From Rhabditoides inermis (taxonomy: Eukaryota > Nematoda > Chromadorea > Rhabditida > Rhabditidae), in NCBI GenBank assembly GCA_963966185.1, contig CAWZYM010000158.1:1-64000 (forward strand): DNA of 64,000 nt, in the 5' to 3' direction. Under the pieces are notes generated by a model that was not told the origin of the DNA, did no database searches, and saw only the letters and a list, made by a program, of their open reading frames with translations. The stretch's first letter is position 1, and each line of letters begins with the position of its first letter. The translations under genes and the position numbers were made by a program. Of this stretch, positions 22,824-36,254 are shown piece by piece.

Positions 22824-24317
22824 CTACGGGAGGAGAGTGAGAATGAGTGGGAGTAGGATAGAGAGAGAGGGAGAGAGGGACTCGGGTTGTGTGTGGTGTG
22901 CGTGCGAGTGTGACCGGGGCGAGTGGGAGGGCCGGGGCGAGGGACGCACAGTCGTCGTCGAGTCCAGAGGAAGCACCTACAAGTAGAGTTCATGAATTGT
23001 TTACAATAACTCTGAGTTGTTGAAACAATTCTTGTGGTTTTACAAAGAAACGTAATGTGAAACGTACCTTGTGTGGTTGTGCCGATGCTAGCTTAGTGAG
23101 TTCGACGTCCATTTTGTGTGCCCTGTGTGACCGAGTGATGGACACAGAATGAGTGAGTGGGTGGTATGAGGGGTGGTCGAATGTCACCTGTCATGCAGTT
23201 ATGATGAGGTTTAAAATGAAACGATATTAAAAAACATTTTGTGGCATTTCGTGGGTTCAATTGCTCGTGTTTGAATCACTGTACTCGTGTAGTTTAGTTG
23301 AAACGTATTCTCTCTCACCTCATACATGCCCATATTGACGAGTCTCCAGAACTCTCCGTCTCCATATGACGTCACTATCTTGCTCTTGTTATCGATCGAT
23401 ATCGTCACATTCGCAATCCCTTCTCCAGTCTCCGCATCCGATATGCGGCCGTGGATAGCACTGGAAAGGCAGTGTTAACTTGTTTGTTTATTTGTTGTTC
23501 ACTCACTTGTGTATCTGATCAATAAAATGCAGTAGTGAGTATTTGTTCTCATTCCACAGCCATGGAAGGTCTTTCTGTCGAGGGAACTAAAATGAAGTTT
23601 TATTCTAAATACATGGATTGTACCAATGTGTGTTCCTGTAACAGCTTCTGATCTTCCGCAAATAAAATCACCTCACCTTGACACAGTTGATTTCGACCGT
23701 CAATTCGAAGCAGTTCGAGTTGAGATAGTTCCAATCCTGCATGCCTCCCGGAACGATGTACCTGTAGAGTGTTGTTGACTGGTTTGTTGACTTGTTTGTT
23801 TACTGTTTTGTTTACTTGTTTACTCCACCCACCACTCTGCTCCATTCGTGATTCCCTCTTGCGGATCGATCGCAATGTTCAAGTTGTCGTCGATACAGCG
23901 CGGACCCTGAAGAATGACTCAATATGACTCCGCCCCTTTCGCGCCGCCCCTCTCATACCGATTTCCACATCCTCTCATGGGTTCTGGAATAGCTGTATGC
24001 GAGTCTCACGAATAGTTCGTTGTCGGGAGCGGGGGTGTACTTGTGGTCACTGAAAATGGAAATATGAGGAGGAGAAATGATTGAAAGATTGGGTAATAGG
24101 TAAGTATGTATGTACGTTTCAGCTGCATGTGACATTCTACGTGTAGGGTAATATGTAATTGTCGTTGTAATTGTGAAGAAACTAAAAGAGAGAGATAGAG
24201 AGACAGACAGGGAGAGAGAGAAACACAGAGAGAGAGGGGGGGAGAGAGAGAGAGAGAGAGACGGGGGGGAGAGAGAGAGAGGGAGAGAGAGGGGGGGAGA
24301 GAGAGAGAGGGAGAGAG

Positions 24318-24358
<41 letters not shown>

Positions 24359-26853
24359 TCACCGTCCCCGGCTTGGCGCATCATCGAACGGATAGTTGAC
24401 GATCGTCGTACCTCCGTGCAGATTCGCCGACAGAATGAAGGGAGTCGACTGGAATACGTTTTGGTTTATCAAATTCTATTTGGGAAGATTACGTTTCATA
24501 TTCGTGATATCTTATGTCTTTTGCGCGTTTATTGAAGCGAAGGTATCAAATATTGTCATTAACTTATTAATTTGTCATTTGCATAACCAAGTTCTTGTAC
24601 CCGACCTTTATCCACTGCATTACAGCGCGAGTCTCCGGCTGGACCTCGGATGAAGGGAAAAAGTTGGGAAATCTGAAAAGTAGCCATCACAACAAATCAC
24701 AACGTCTCTCTTTGTCTAGAAGCAAGCGAGAGAAAACAATTCACAAAATTGAAGATAACTCTGTACTACCCACCTGCTGGGAAAGTTCCTATTGAGGTCC
24801 TTTCCATTCGCATTCTTCCGACCCATCACTCCCGTTTCGTCACCCTCGCGAGCCTTAAAGGTAGTGTACCCTCTGAATCCCATATCAAAAATTATAACGA
24901 ATGTATTATCAATGCCTTTTAGAAATATTTTCATGCCGTTTGTGGTTGTTTGTGATGAAAAATGATGAAACTAAAACTTATCAAAAATTTTTTTTAAATC
25001 CAACATGATACGCATATTTACGCAACTTTTTCTAACAGAACTTACTGCGTTTAGCAGATCATTTTTCTATCAGCTGTTCCCGCCAAATTCGTACAAGAAA
25101 CACATATTAAAAATGTTATCCAAAACAAGAATGACATAAGAAACAATATGAACACATGGAAATAAATTGTCTTTAATGAAACAGCCGATAGTGTGGTCAA
25201 ATTGTGTAACTTCGTGCAAGTTGTGCACACACTCCCGAGCTGATTAAAAGTTATTAGATTCTACGATTTCTCACTCCAATTTTCAAATGATTTTAAAAAA
25301 CTAATTTGTTTCAGAATTTATATTTGCATTATCATAATATACTCATTGAATCGTAAACAATGACATGTTATATCTACGCATACACCCAGATTCAGAGGGT
25401 ACACTACCTTTAAAGTATCTATTTCATGTTTTTATATGTATACGTTTCATACACACATCATGTATAATATGTCGAAAAGACTGTAATATTCTCATTTTGT
25501 CAAACATGTACAAAGAACACATAAAATCCAACCCTTTCGTATCCGTCCGGATTCATAGTAGGCATGAGGTGTATTCTGGTAGTGGAGAGAAGTCGATTCA
25601 TCCACGGGTTGATGTCGTGGTTGGTGAGCAGAGTCCACGCGAGATCGATGAGAAACACGCGACCCGAAACCTGCAGGCATCCTCGTCAAGTATACGTTTG
25701 TGACATAAAATGAATGAGATTTACAGATTACAGTGTCAGATGAGCCCCATACGTAGCTGATCGTTTACACTGATTACCAATGAACCTAGGGACAGATCTG
25801 GCATGTTGCTCGCCATGTTCATCTGTGTATGTATGAGTATGTATGATATGTCATGGCAGATAAACAATATTATTATGACTAATTCTGAAACAGTTATCAC
25901 TCCTACCTCGTTTCCATGCATGTTGGCCACGTATTTGAACTCCGGAATGCCTCGCTGATGCTCCTTCGCGTATCTACAAAATATTATTACTACTATTATT
26001 TACAATATATACGTGTTTCTAGATCAGAATATGACAACCTCATTAGTTAGTAAATGAACCAAAGCTTTATATAGCACATGTGAAACGTAAGCGTGACCGC
26101 ATACAGTGTTCGGAATTTAGGCTCCTATTGACGGCAAAATATTTGAATTCACGCGCGAAAAGACTGTGGGGAGAGAAGAGACGCAGACAGTTAGCGCGCC
26201 CGCTTTCTCACTTTCCCATTATGTCTCGCGATTCAAACGAATAAAATAGTCCGTCCGGCGACTGTACTCACTTCGACACGACCAGCACCCACAGCTCCCT
26301 GCCCTGCACACTCTTCCCGATCGAGTAGAGGTGCGTGAGGTTCGGATACTGGAACGCCAGGTCCTGCAACGAACAGCGGGTACTGTAGCTAAGGGCATAG
26401 CGCGATACCTTTAGCTTGGCAGTCATATCGCGGTAGTTGTAGTGCCGGAATTGTGGTGGTTCCTAAATTATTGTACTTCAATGCGGACTCGTATTGACGA
26501 CACACATTACGGTTATCGTTGTATGTATGACGTGAAACGTAACGAGTTTACAGGATTTTACAGAAGAATACGAACCTGGAATGGTCCGATTTCGTTTTCG
26601 ACATCTTCCCGAGTGAAGACGTCTCCTTGTTGCTGGAACTGAGACAACAACTCCTGCAATGTGAACAGTCAGTGAGTCAGTCTCTCTGTTGTTCATACAA
26701 CACAGGTTCATTCGGATTATATAGGTATGTACACTATGTATATGAGTAAGAGGTTAATTCTCTCACCTTCTCCACCTCCACAGCTTCACTTGTGATGGCG
26801 AGTGAGAGAGGCAGTGAGAGGGCGAGGAGTGAGAGACACTGCAGTAACCGCAT
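22824..26853 (-). CDS. M14 metallocarboxypeptidase (CPE/CPM-like) with TTR-like domain and hydrophobic tail
   Basis: Removes C-terminal basic residues from peptides in the secretory pathway or at the cell surface (family knowledge). Sixteen exons join in phase to 497 residues: 26853-26767, 26653-26576, 26462-26409, 26363-26272, 25973-25907, 25670-25533, 24853-24774, 24672-24606, 24448-24363, 24049-23959, 23906-23833, 23761-23677, 23586-23507, 23460-23319, 23187-23068 and 22976-22824. Signal peptide [19 protein letters not shown]; zinc ligands His123, Glu126 (MHGNE) and His232 (ANLHGG); substrate Arg in DLNRNF; catalytic Glu328 (FELTVE). A transthyretin-like domain ([17 protein letters not shown]) follows. 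The C-terminus is Pro/His-rich and ends in a hydrophobic run, [11 protein letters not shown], suggesting a GPI or membrane anchor as in CPM. Exon 7 uses an unusual TTTAAG acceptor beside an inserted element. Confidence 0.92.
24182..24355. repeat. GA-rich simple repeat
   Basis: Interrupted GA/GGGGA repeats in the intron between carboxypeptidase exons 10 and 9 (CT-rich on the transcript strand). Confidence 0.8.
24859..25409. mobile_element. TTAA-flanked MITE (piggyBac-like ends)
   Basis: A 551 bp body is flanked by TTAA on both sides (24,855-24,858 and 25,410-25,413). It has 21-base inverted ends beginning AGGTAGTGTACCCTCTGAAT. There is no ORF. TTAA duplication is the hallmark of the piggyBac superfamily, so this is probably a non-autonomous relative. 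It lies in carboxypeptidase intron 6, touching exon 7. Confidence 0.8.
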
Positions 26854-27466
26854 CGTCTGAAAGGCCGAGGGAGTATGTAAGTGGACTCACACGACAAAAT
26901 ATAAACGAAATGAACGTTGAAAAAAGGAAATATCAGTAAAGTATAGTAAACGAGCAACGAAACTGCACTCCTTTCATAGTTGGAACGGTCACACGCAGAC
27001 TTGGCGAGAAAAAAATAAGCCCGGCAGAGAAATATGAGACGATCGGGAACAGTTTTGAGAAGCAGATAAGAAGTTGTGCGTTTTCAGTGGCCATCTTCTC
27101 TCTGTGCGTAGATAGAGTATGTGGAATACACCATACACGACGCACACGCATTTCACTCCAACAACCGACTCCCGAAGGAAATGCCCCCAGGCGATATATC
27201 TAATAAAATATGGGGGCGACATGCATTTTCGGCCGCGTAATAGTGAGAGGGGCGGCGAGAGAGTGAGTGATCGGAGAGAGGGCGAGGGGCGTGAGAGCGA
27301 TCTACCCGGTTCCACATATGTGATTGACGCATATCAGGAAGCGGAAATAAACGTGTGAATCACGGAATCAGGAATTTATGATTTTGGGAAAAGAGTGAAA
27401 GAATGTACAAGCAAATAGCATTCAACAGTGCAAGAGTGGATCTGAAAACAGATAACAATTGAGTCA

Positions 27467-27468
<2 letters not shown>

Positions 27469-27499
<31 letters not shown>
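27469..27499. repeat. CT microsatellite
   Basis: About 15 CT units, uninterrupted. Confidence 0.8.
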
Positions 27500-27503
<4 letters not shown>

Positions 27504-29185
27504 GTCGTATGTTTTGATAAAAGGAGACGCGCGTGTGTCTGGAACTGTCAGTGTTTATCAACGAAAAGCTACTCCGGAAAGGCACTAAAAGAACGATGCT
27601 TCCTATGTTGCAATAGATTTACTTCGAGAGAGTTACTCTAAAGGATTAGAGGAGCGAAATGAGAGAGAGAGTGGAGAGATGAGAGAGGGGAATAGCAACC
27701 CTTGGCCTCCCATCTCTCTCCTCTCGCCAAGAAAGTGACCGTTTTCAATTTCGGCTTTCTCGCGCTGCCGCCGCGAAAATTGACAATATTTGGACAATTT
27801 ACGCGAGAAGCCGACGTAGGGTAAACAACTAATACCGAGTTAGTGGTACTAATAAACACGCACGTCACTCGAAATTGCGTATGTATTGTATGGACGCGTG
27901 AGCGATTGAGTGATCGCACTGTAAAAGAGGGGCAAAACAACATCGGTCTCATAGGGCGGATATCGAATGGAATAGAATAGAGAGATAAAGAGAGACAGAG
28001 AGAAAGGGAGGAGTGTTCCGGTATGAATGAGATAACCCAAATTGACAGGCTAGTGTGTGCTAGCTTATCAGTAATCATGGTGAACATCTGTGAGAATAAA
28101 CATAAAGACACGGAAATGTGACTCCGGAAGTCAGGATGTCGGCTGCTAATTTGCGTGTAAGCAGTGTCATCTCTCTCTCTATGCCGAGAGTGCAATAAAG
28201 AATAAAGTGAGTCTGTCGGCGGGCGGCGAGAGAGTGTGTGATGTGGCGAGAGTCAGAGAGAGTGTCTGCTGTCAGGATGGCCTCCAGGGTCAACAGTGGC
28301 TTATTCGCAACTGTTTATCAACTGGAAGAGCAAATGATTTGAACGCTTCGAAAACATACATTCGACATAAATCCACGTGTAACGGATAAAAGAACGCTGG
28401 TTCGTGTTACACCAGAGTGCGCAGCTTGCTAATGGCCCGAGAAAAAAGAGGGAACCGAATGAAACGGATGGAAAGTGAGGGAGGAGAGAAGGAAGGCGAA
28501 GAAAAAGCGGAGAGAAGGAAAAGATATACAAAAGCGCAGCTGCGAGCTTCTTTTTCTGCGTCCTTTTAGATGTCTGGAATGATTCAAAGTTGGTTGGGCA
28601 TATTGTTCTAGGACCGAACGCTGTGGGTGGTCGCACTCTTTGTATGGGGGCGCAAAGCTGGCAATTGTGAACACTCGATTGATCACGCGTGTCAGACGGC
28701 GGCGAGAGAGTGCGCGATTGGGAGAGATGCAGTGTACGAGAAAAGCTGAACTGCAGAGTACGAGGAAAGCTGAACGTACAATATTGTAGCGTACTCTTAT
28801 AAGGGATAAACGCTTGAGATGGCGAGGTTTGCAGCTAATGAGACTGAGAGGGTAATCTGCGCTAAAGAGGGAGGAGAGAGATGAGAGAGAGAATGAGAGA
28901 GGGCAAAAGAAGGGAGATGGAGAATTGCCATTTCTCTCCTCCGAGATTTCGCGAGTCGAAGCAAAAGAAGGGAAATTAGCTGGATTAGAGAAAAGGAGAG
29001 AGATCGATAAGATAATTATAAAAAAGCGGAGAGTCCAGACACTGATGGGAGGATATGCAAATGCCAATTTAAAAGAAATGACACGATTAGTTGGCATTTT
29101 CCAAATGATGCTAATGAAGAAATGAAGACGGTACTTGAAGTGAGAAGAAGGGATGCAATTTTAATGTTTAAAAAAAAAAGTTTAA

Positions 29186-29705
29186 AGGAAAGTACCACTC
29201 TAAATTTCATGTCATGGATTCTTTTCGAATATGTAGTATGAACATGTCAAATTTCGGTGAATACGGAAATGTATTTCCCAATTTACAAAACATAACTTCA
29301 CAAAATATTGTTAGTGAACAATGATCCAATGGAACTCAAACGCGTTTTTTACCAGAAAACGAGTTATCTTTTCACTTCTACATGGTTCAGAGAAACTGTG
29401 AACCATAGAAATTTTTAATAGATATCGAGAATATAAAATAACAAACGTGAAACCAATCGTCGAAAACGAAACGTGCGACCCACAACTTTTCGTAGTGTAT
29501 GGGACTGTCCCCGGTCTGCGCGCACACTCCGCGAGTGTGCGCGCAGACCGGGGGCAATCCAATACACTACGAAATTCACGAACACCTATTTTACATGCTC
29601 TGTTTATTTTCAGCATACATTATAATCATGAAAAGAGATTGTATTTTCATATATTTTCACGTGCTAGTTGTAGTTTATTCACAAAATTTAGAGTGGTATG
29701 CTCCT
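29186..29705. mobile_element. second TTAA-flanked MITE, with central hairpin
   Basis: A 520 bp body is flanked by TTAA (29,182-29,185 and 29,706-29,709). The inverted ends are AGGAAAGTACCACTCTAAAT and AGGAGCATACCACTCTAAAT. The ends resemble the element at 24,859 in starting AGG and carrying a TACC motif. No coding capacity. A perfect hairpin lies at the centre. Confidence 0.75.
29509..29553. repeat. perfect 21 bp hairpin, 3-nt loop
   Basis: Arms 29,509-29,529 and 29,533-29,553 are exact reverse complements (starting CCCCGGTCTGCGCGC). A weaker outer pairing of GTAGTGTAT with ATACACTAC extends the stem. It is the symmetry centre of the surrounding MITE. Confidence 0.9.
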
Positions 29706-29903
29706 TTAAAATCATTCTACTCTGAATTATGACGCATTAAAAACAGGTGTAAAAAAATGAAAACCATTGAAACAACAACAAAAACGACCGGAATGAAGTG
29801 ATTGTCGTTCTTGAAGAGGGTCTCTTTTGACTTTTGAGATTGAGAGTATCATTTAGAGTCGACCACTTATCCCATTCCGGGATCCGGGAGTCTCCATTCC
29901 TCC

Positions 29904-29906
<3 letters not shown>

Positions 29907-29985
<79 letters not shown>
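29907..29985. repeat. CT then TTTC microsatellite
   Basis: A pure CT run changes into TTTC units, on the plus strand. Confidence 0.85.
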
Positions 29986-29988
<3 letters not shown>

Positions 29989-30609
29989 GATATTCATGGG
30001 ACATGCTTGCTACATGCACCGGATTATTCTTCCTCTTCTGAGGGCTTATTCTTGTTTGAGCCTCTCTCATTTTTCACGTTTCCTGATGTATTCAAGCCTG
30101 ATTCGAATAGACACTTTTCAGGTTTGAGATTTTTTGAATAGCAGTGTGTTTCTGAAATCTCTCGTAGGTCACAGGGGTTGTTTCATCTCGATCTCTGTTC
30201 TGCCACTCACGATCACAGAAAAACACTTTCTTTAACAGATTCGCGAAAACTGAATTCGCCCAGGCGCCATGTGACCAATGTAAAGGCAGCAGAGTGATAC
30301 CTCACCTCCCACTTTCCTTCTCTGCTTCTCCCTCCATCGCACTCTCTCTTCCCTCCGCTCTCCCCTTCGCTCTCTCACCTCCGCTCACTATTCACAACCG
30401 GTTTACTACTAGTTGCAGCGGTCGATCAGCTGTTTTGCCTGCATCTCTGCCTCCCTCCGACGTGGGCGTGCTCTCTCGTGTGTGTTCTCGGCCGGAGTGT
30501 CTGTGCCCTCCGCGGCGTACGCGCTGTCTCGCGTTCCCCCGCAGTCTGCCCACCCTCTCTGGTGTCGCCTCTCTCGCCGCCCATCAGTCTTCCGGAGCCG
30601 TCGAATAGG

Positions 30610-33025
30610 ATGCTGACCGCTTCGCGCCGCCTCACCAACATGGTCAGTTGTTCACCTTGTTTACTTTGTTTACTTGTTTGCGGGGGCGTTTTCATTATTT
30701 TGGAGGGTATCGATTTTAGAGGTCACGCGGTTGTTGTTGTTGAGTAGCCCTGATTCGCATCGATTGTTTGCATGCTCACTGGTTTATATGTTGTTATGAT
30801 GCCCCTGAGGGAATTCCACCAAGAGAATATGTGTGTGAGATATTCAATATCCTAGGCAACAGGCGAAAAGCGTGCAAGTACTTTGGTCTCGTGAGATGGA
30901 AACAACACAACATATAGTGAGAGTGTGGCAGTGATACGGCATCACTGGATAGGAGATAGAACAGTGCTGTTCTCTTGATAAACATGATAACGGGAGACAA
31001 CGTGACTCGACAACATTGGATCCGCAGTGATAACGGGTGATAGAACGACTGGAGTTTATGCCCATCTGAAAAGTGAGAATTACTGGGCACTGGGGGTCCG
31101 ATGTAGCCAACATTTCATCCACAAAAATCGAAATCACAAGGTCAGAAAGACAACGTGATAAAGACATTTTTTCGGGGGGAAGTGTAGTCATTCTTGATTC
31201 ATTCTCAAATTATCTGGCCTCTACGCCCATACCCTTGTACTGTTCAGAAATAAATTAGTTCTGTCTGGTATTTTTCTTGTTAAGTGCCTCTACCTTATAA
31301 TCTTTGTATGTTCTGTAGACGATATCACTTTATGGGAGTGAAAACAACGTTTAGTCTGCCTCTGTCGTCAATTGATCACTATACTAGACTGATAAGCCCG
31401 AGAAGACACCATTCACTCTCACCCCCACCCACTGGTCACCAACCCACGATCGCCGAAACTGCATTTCACATTTTGAACATTTTTTCTTCGATCACACTGC
31501 CCTCTTAATCCCTCCCTTTTTAGAAATATTAAAAAGGCAATACCTGACCAGTAACCACATAACCTGGTATATAACAATCTGAGAAGTTCACTTTTGCTCA
31601 GTGGATTCGACTATTCGACCATTTCGCTTTCGTCGAGGACGGGTTTGGCCCGGTCCGACCCAGGAATCGACCCGCATCCAGTCTTCCACACTTTTGCCTT
31701 GTTCCCGCGTTGTCTTTTTGTTGTTCCGCGAACGTTTTCTGCCGCCTCCTTCTCGCTCGCTCGTCAATTGTGATGAAATGGAGGCGCGACTCCTAAAAAG
31801 GAGCTGTTGCCCAGCCTCGCTCCTCTTTCCTGCCGGCAATTGCAACGACCAAAGGCTTCTCTGTTTTGAGCTAATGTGATTGCCAGTCTCTGCGGAATTG
31901 CTGCAACCGAATCGAGTGGAGGATATGATGTGTAGGATTACGGGGTGGCAGGATTACAAACATTAGTTTTGTACAGAGCTCGTGATGAATTACGATTACG
32001 CGTTTATCATAGACATAGATGATACGGAATGAACGGAATGAACCGGAAGTGGTACATCGTCCTGAAGTTTGGTGTCCGAAACCCCTTCTGTGATAGACGA
32101 TCGGTGTTTAGGTGGCTATGAGTCGCGGCGTGGGTGAGATGTGGACGGCGGCAGCCGCTACTGGAGGCAACAGACTCGTCGACGTCAACAAAATTGGAGG
32201 GATGACTGCACAGAACAAAGGTGTGTTCATATGTTTCCTTTTCATCACGTTATCAGAACGACACATTTTATTCGAAACTATAGACGAAATGATTTTTTTA
32301 TTTTTCTTCATTTGCAGCCCTGTCGACCTCCGCTCACCTGACCTCGACCCGCCAGACTTACCAACCGTGTCCTCCTCTGCCCGTCCCCGATCCAGCACTC
32401 ACACTCAAGAAGTTCGTCGAGTTCAGTGAGGCAGTCATGGACAGGCGGGACCACAACGAGACCATCAAGGTAGCCATATATGGGCATCTCTCCTTACATC
32501 TATCCTTCAGTCCTCATGTTCATTCTGCCTTGAAGGATGACTACGAACAATAAAAAATGGTCCCGCCACGAAGTCCCTGGGACGTCTTTCAAATCGCAAT
32601 ATCTTTGTCATTTCAAAAGATATCAAAATGTGTTCAATGGGTTATTGGAATGATTTTGAGAGTTCCCCGGAACTGCGTTGACCGATTTTTGAAAACTTCA
32701 TTTTTTAGCGAGTTATAGCCTTACTCCAATGTGGACTAAACCTGTATTTTCGGTAATAACTCATTGTAAACAAATTTTCACTTTTTATCTAGTAGGTGTT
32801 TTTTTATCTATTATGTAAGGCATATATTAAAGCAAAAACTATGGCATACACGAATGATGCCCGGATACATCCTTTAAAAAGAGCTCGCAAATGATGAGCA
32901 TTAACGAATAGAACGGTGAGGTACGATAAGCGTTGGTTAAAACGTATCACGAATTGTTTTTCATAAATCACACAACAGTCGACTGCAAAACAGTCCTGTT
33001 GTGGAAAAAGAAGACTAGGTGGCTA

Positions 33026-33118
<93 letters not shown>

Positions 33119-35217
33119 GCGGAGCGATAGTTTTCGATCTACCTCGTTTGCAATTCGAAATATGGTGCCATAACCGTCTGCCTCTCTTCTTTGGCGCACT
33201 ATTGTCGAGAGCTGACTCTCCGTCTTCCTCTGATCTACCCCACCGCGCGCAACTTATTGCGAGCATAGAACTGAATAATTGTTTTCAGATCGTTCAACAG
33301 TTCATCGACGGCGACCTGCCGGAGCTGCAGGCGGCACTCGAGAAGAGGGCGAAGGAGATGCACAACTGGGTGGGTGCAGGGAAGAACAACTCGGTCGTTT
33401 ACTCTATATGATTATGACAGTCTCCAAGTATTTCATTGTGGCGCGATAGTGTGAGTGAGGATAGAGCGTGCTGTTCCCATTTCGAGAGAAATAGAGAAAG
33501 AGAAGGAGAGAGAGAGAGAGAGATGACCTGACACCCTCCCTGTTTCCAGTTGACCCCATGGTGGTTGGAGCACGCGTACCTGGCGTGTCCCTCGCCCCTC
33601 CCGGTCATCACCTCCCCCGGAGTCATGTTCCCGCCTATGGACTACAATGTACGGGTTGAAAAAGTTACATGACAACTTTGAAACGCTCTTGACACTTCGA
33701 TTATGCGATGGGTCGCGTATCACACAGATATCACATATTCATGTAACGAATACCCAATTATGAATGTTCACGTTTATTGAATGTGCAGTTTCTAGAAGAC
33801 GTTTAAAAGTTAAGAAGATGAACAACGTTAAAAAGTTGTAAAAGAGTAAATGGAGTTTCTGAAAAATGAGTTCTGGCAGGGCCAGGAGGGGACAGTGGAC
33901 GCGGCGGCGAAGATCACGCAGGCAGCACTCATGTTCCATCAGAGGGTCGAGGGGTGGGTGACCCTCTCTCTCTCTCCTCTTCCTCCCTCTCTCTCCCTCT
34001 CTCTCTCCCTCCCTCTCTCTCCCTCCCTCCCTCCCTCCCTCTCTCTCTATCCCCTCTTTTTCCAGCAACCTCCTCCCGCAAGACATGGCTGGCAAGGCCC
34101 CAATGGACATGTCCCAGTATCGTTTCCTCTTCGGAACCACCCGCATTCCCACGCCAGCCTTGGGAGAGAGTGAGTCACGTTAAATATGTTTCACTATATT
34201 GTTTGCTTGACTTTGTTACAAACTGTAATTATATAGCGTGTAGACGGTGTGTTATACGTTTCATTAATATAATATGATTTCAATAATTCATGGTGCCAAC
34301 AATAAATCAGGCCAAAAGCTCGAAACTCAGCGAGTTGCGAAAAATATACTCCACTATTGATAAATGTATGTGTTCAGGCGACCAGATCCGATACGGTTGT
34401 GACAATCAGAACAAGCAGAGGCACATTGTGGTGATGTGCAATGGACATGTGAGTGGGAGGGAGGGAGGGAGAGAGAGAGAGGGGGAGAGGGAGAAAGGGA
34501 GAGAGAGAGAGGGAGAGGGAGAAAGGGAACGAGAGAGACTCATTTCTTTCAGCTGCACCGTGTGGAGGTGCTGGACAAGCAGCACCAGCTCCTCTCCCTC
34601 GATCAGTTGAAGCAACAGTTCAACCAAGTCATCGCCAACAGCCAGGACAAGGTACGTGTTTCATGTTTCATTGTTTTCATTGGTAAATATGCCGCATACG
34701 TTTTATTATAACTTTATCATCGAATCATCTCGCCAGCAACAATTTCAGTGAAAGCTCTACTAACACATCCATGAGATCAGTCTACCCATACGAATCCCTC
34801 ATCTGTCGTGACCGGCAGTGAGAGGAAGTCGCCGAGTGTGAGCGTCCTCTTCTCTGACCTATTCTTCTTCTCCTCCTCCTCCTCCTCTTCCTCCGCCCAC
34901 TCCTTTTGTATCATCTCCTCCTCCTTCACCTTACAGTAGTCCGACTCCGCCCAGTCCACCAGGTACTCCTCCCTATCCCTCCTTGTAGGTGCGTAGGGTG
35001 TGTGGCTCCCTGAAAACAACTCGAGTTATTTTCCAAGGTTTCACGGTAGATTGTAGAGACGTGAAAAGGAGGTAGGCCACTCACAGCTCTTCTCCCTTGG
35101 CCGAATGAGTAGCTTGGGATTCGGGGAGCCCCTGTGGATTCGGAATTCCACAGAAGGCCCAGCCGCGTCCGACGGGTGATTCTTGTAGTATATCCCCTGC
35201 TGTAAACAATGATCGTT

Positions 35218-35263
<46 letters not shown>

Positions 35264-35549
35264 AGCACTCTCTCACCGGTAGCTGCCTCCGTAGGTGCTT
35301 CTCTGTCAAATTACAATCAGCATCCTTCTTGTAAATTGACTGAATGCCCGTGTGTCCGGAAGCTAAAGAAAATGGCGTAAAATCGAAAACAATAGAGAGA
35401 CCCTTACTTGTGGCAATGGAGCGTCCTCCTCCAAAGTTGCCGTAGTGTCCGTCTATGACTGTCACATTCGCATCCACTGCGTCCAATTCAGCAAGGAAGT
35501 GGACAGGGTCGTCGCTTATCTCCCATCGGGCCTTCCTAAAGAGGGTGGT

Positions 35550-35594
<45 letters not shown>

Positions 35595-36201
35595 CACTCA
35601 CTTGTGAATGGAATACACGACATCGTTCTCCATTCCACCGTTCCTCGTAGCAGCTCCGGTCTTCACAATTGCCGCGTCGTGCTTGCCTGGAAAACAACAA
35701 GTAAATGAACAAACAAACAAGCTCACCGAGCATAGCCGACTGCCGGAACCACCAGGTGCCTGGTGTGTACATGTTCACATAGTTTGTCCTCCAGTAGGCT
35801 GGCACTCGCAGTGAGTGGAGAGTGCGCTCATCCCTGCGAGCAACGCGCTTCTCCTTCGAAATAGAAGGCGAGGATTCCGCAGACTCCATGGTTGTGGAAA
35901 ATATCGCAGAGTTGGCCACTGGGCGAGAATCGCCGCTTCTATACGCGCGCTGTCGCTATGGGTCTAGGGGTATTGCACAACATTGGGCGGTGAGAGAGAA
36001 GGGGGGAGGGGAGATAGAGCGCGGTGAGTCATGCTGTGGTGACAGCGCACCAATGCAGACGGGTAAATATGATATCACTGATTAGAACACAATAACTAAG
36101 TATGTTCAATGTTGAGACATTCAGGTTGGTCACAACGTGCCGATCGGATCATCTACTGATCGAGTAACTTGGGGACAGATTTACAAATCACTCAAGGGTG
36201 A

Positions 36202-36254
<53 letters not shown>

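Larger units (their letters stand above)
26854..30609. other. long non-coding stretch with repeats
   Basis: About 3.7 kb between the carboxypeptidase and CRAT starts. I find no multi-exon gene. GGCGGCGAGAGAGTG-like motifs recur at about 27,250, 28,222 and 28,698, and purine-rich blocks at 27,650-27,690 and 28,865-28,920 resemble each other, so degraded dispersed repeats are likely. A TTAA-flanked element (29,186-29,705) and CT/TTTC tracts (29,907-29,985) are also here. Open frames of 185 and 222 codons on the minus strand look non-coding. Confidence 0.55.

Noticed and set aside
27638..29097. Minus-strand open frames of 185 and 222 codons
   Set aside because: Composition (Ser/Phe/Leu-rich, from purine-rich repeats), lack of splice signals and no recognisable motif make them chance frames in repeat-rich DNA.
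33015..33266. Open frames translating as Ile-Tyr repeats
   Set aside because: Direct translation of a TA dinucleotide tract.
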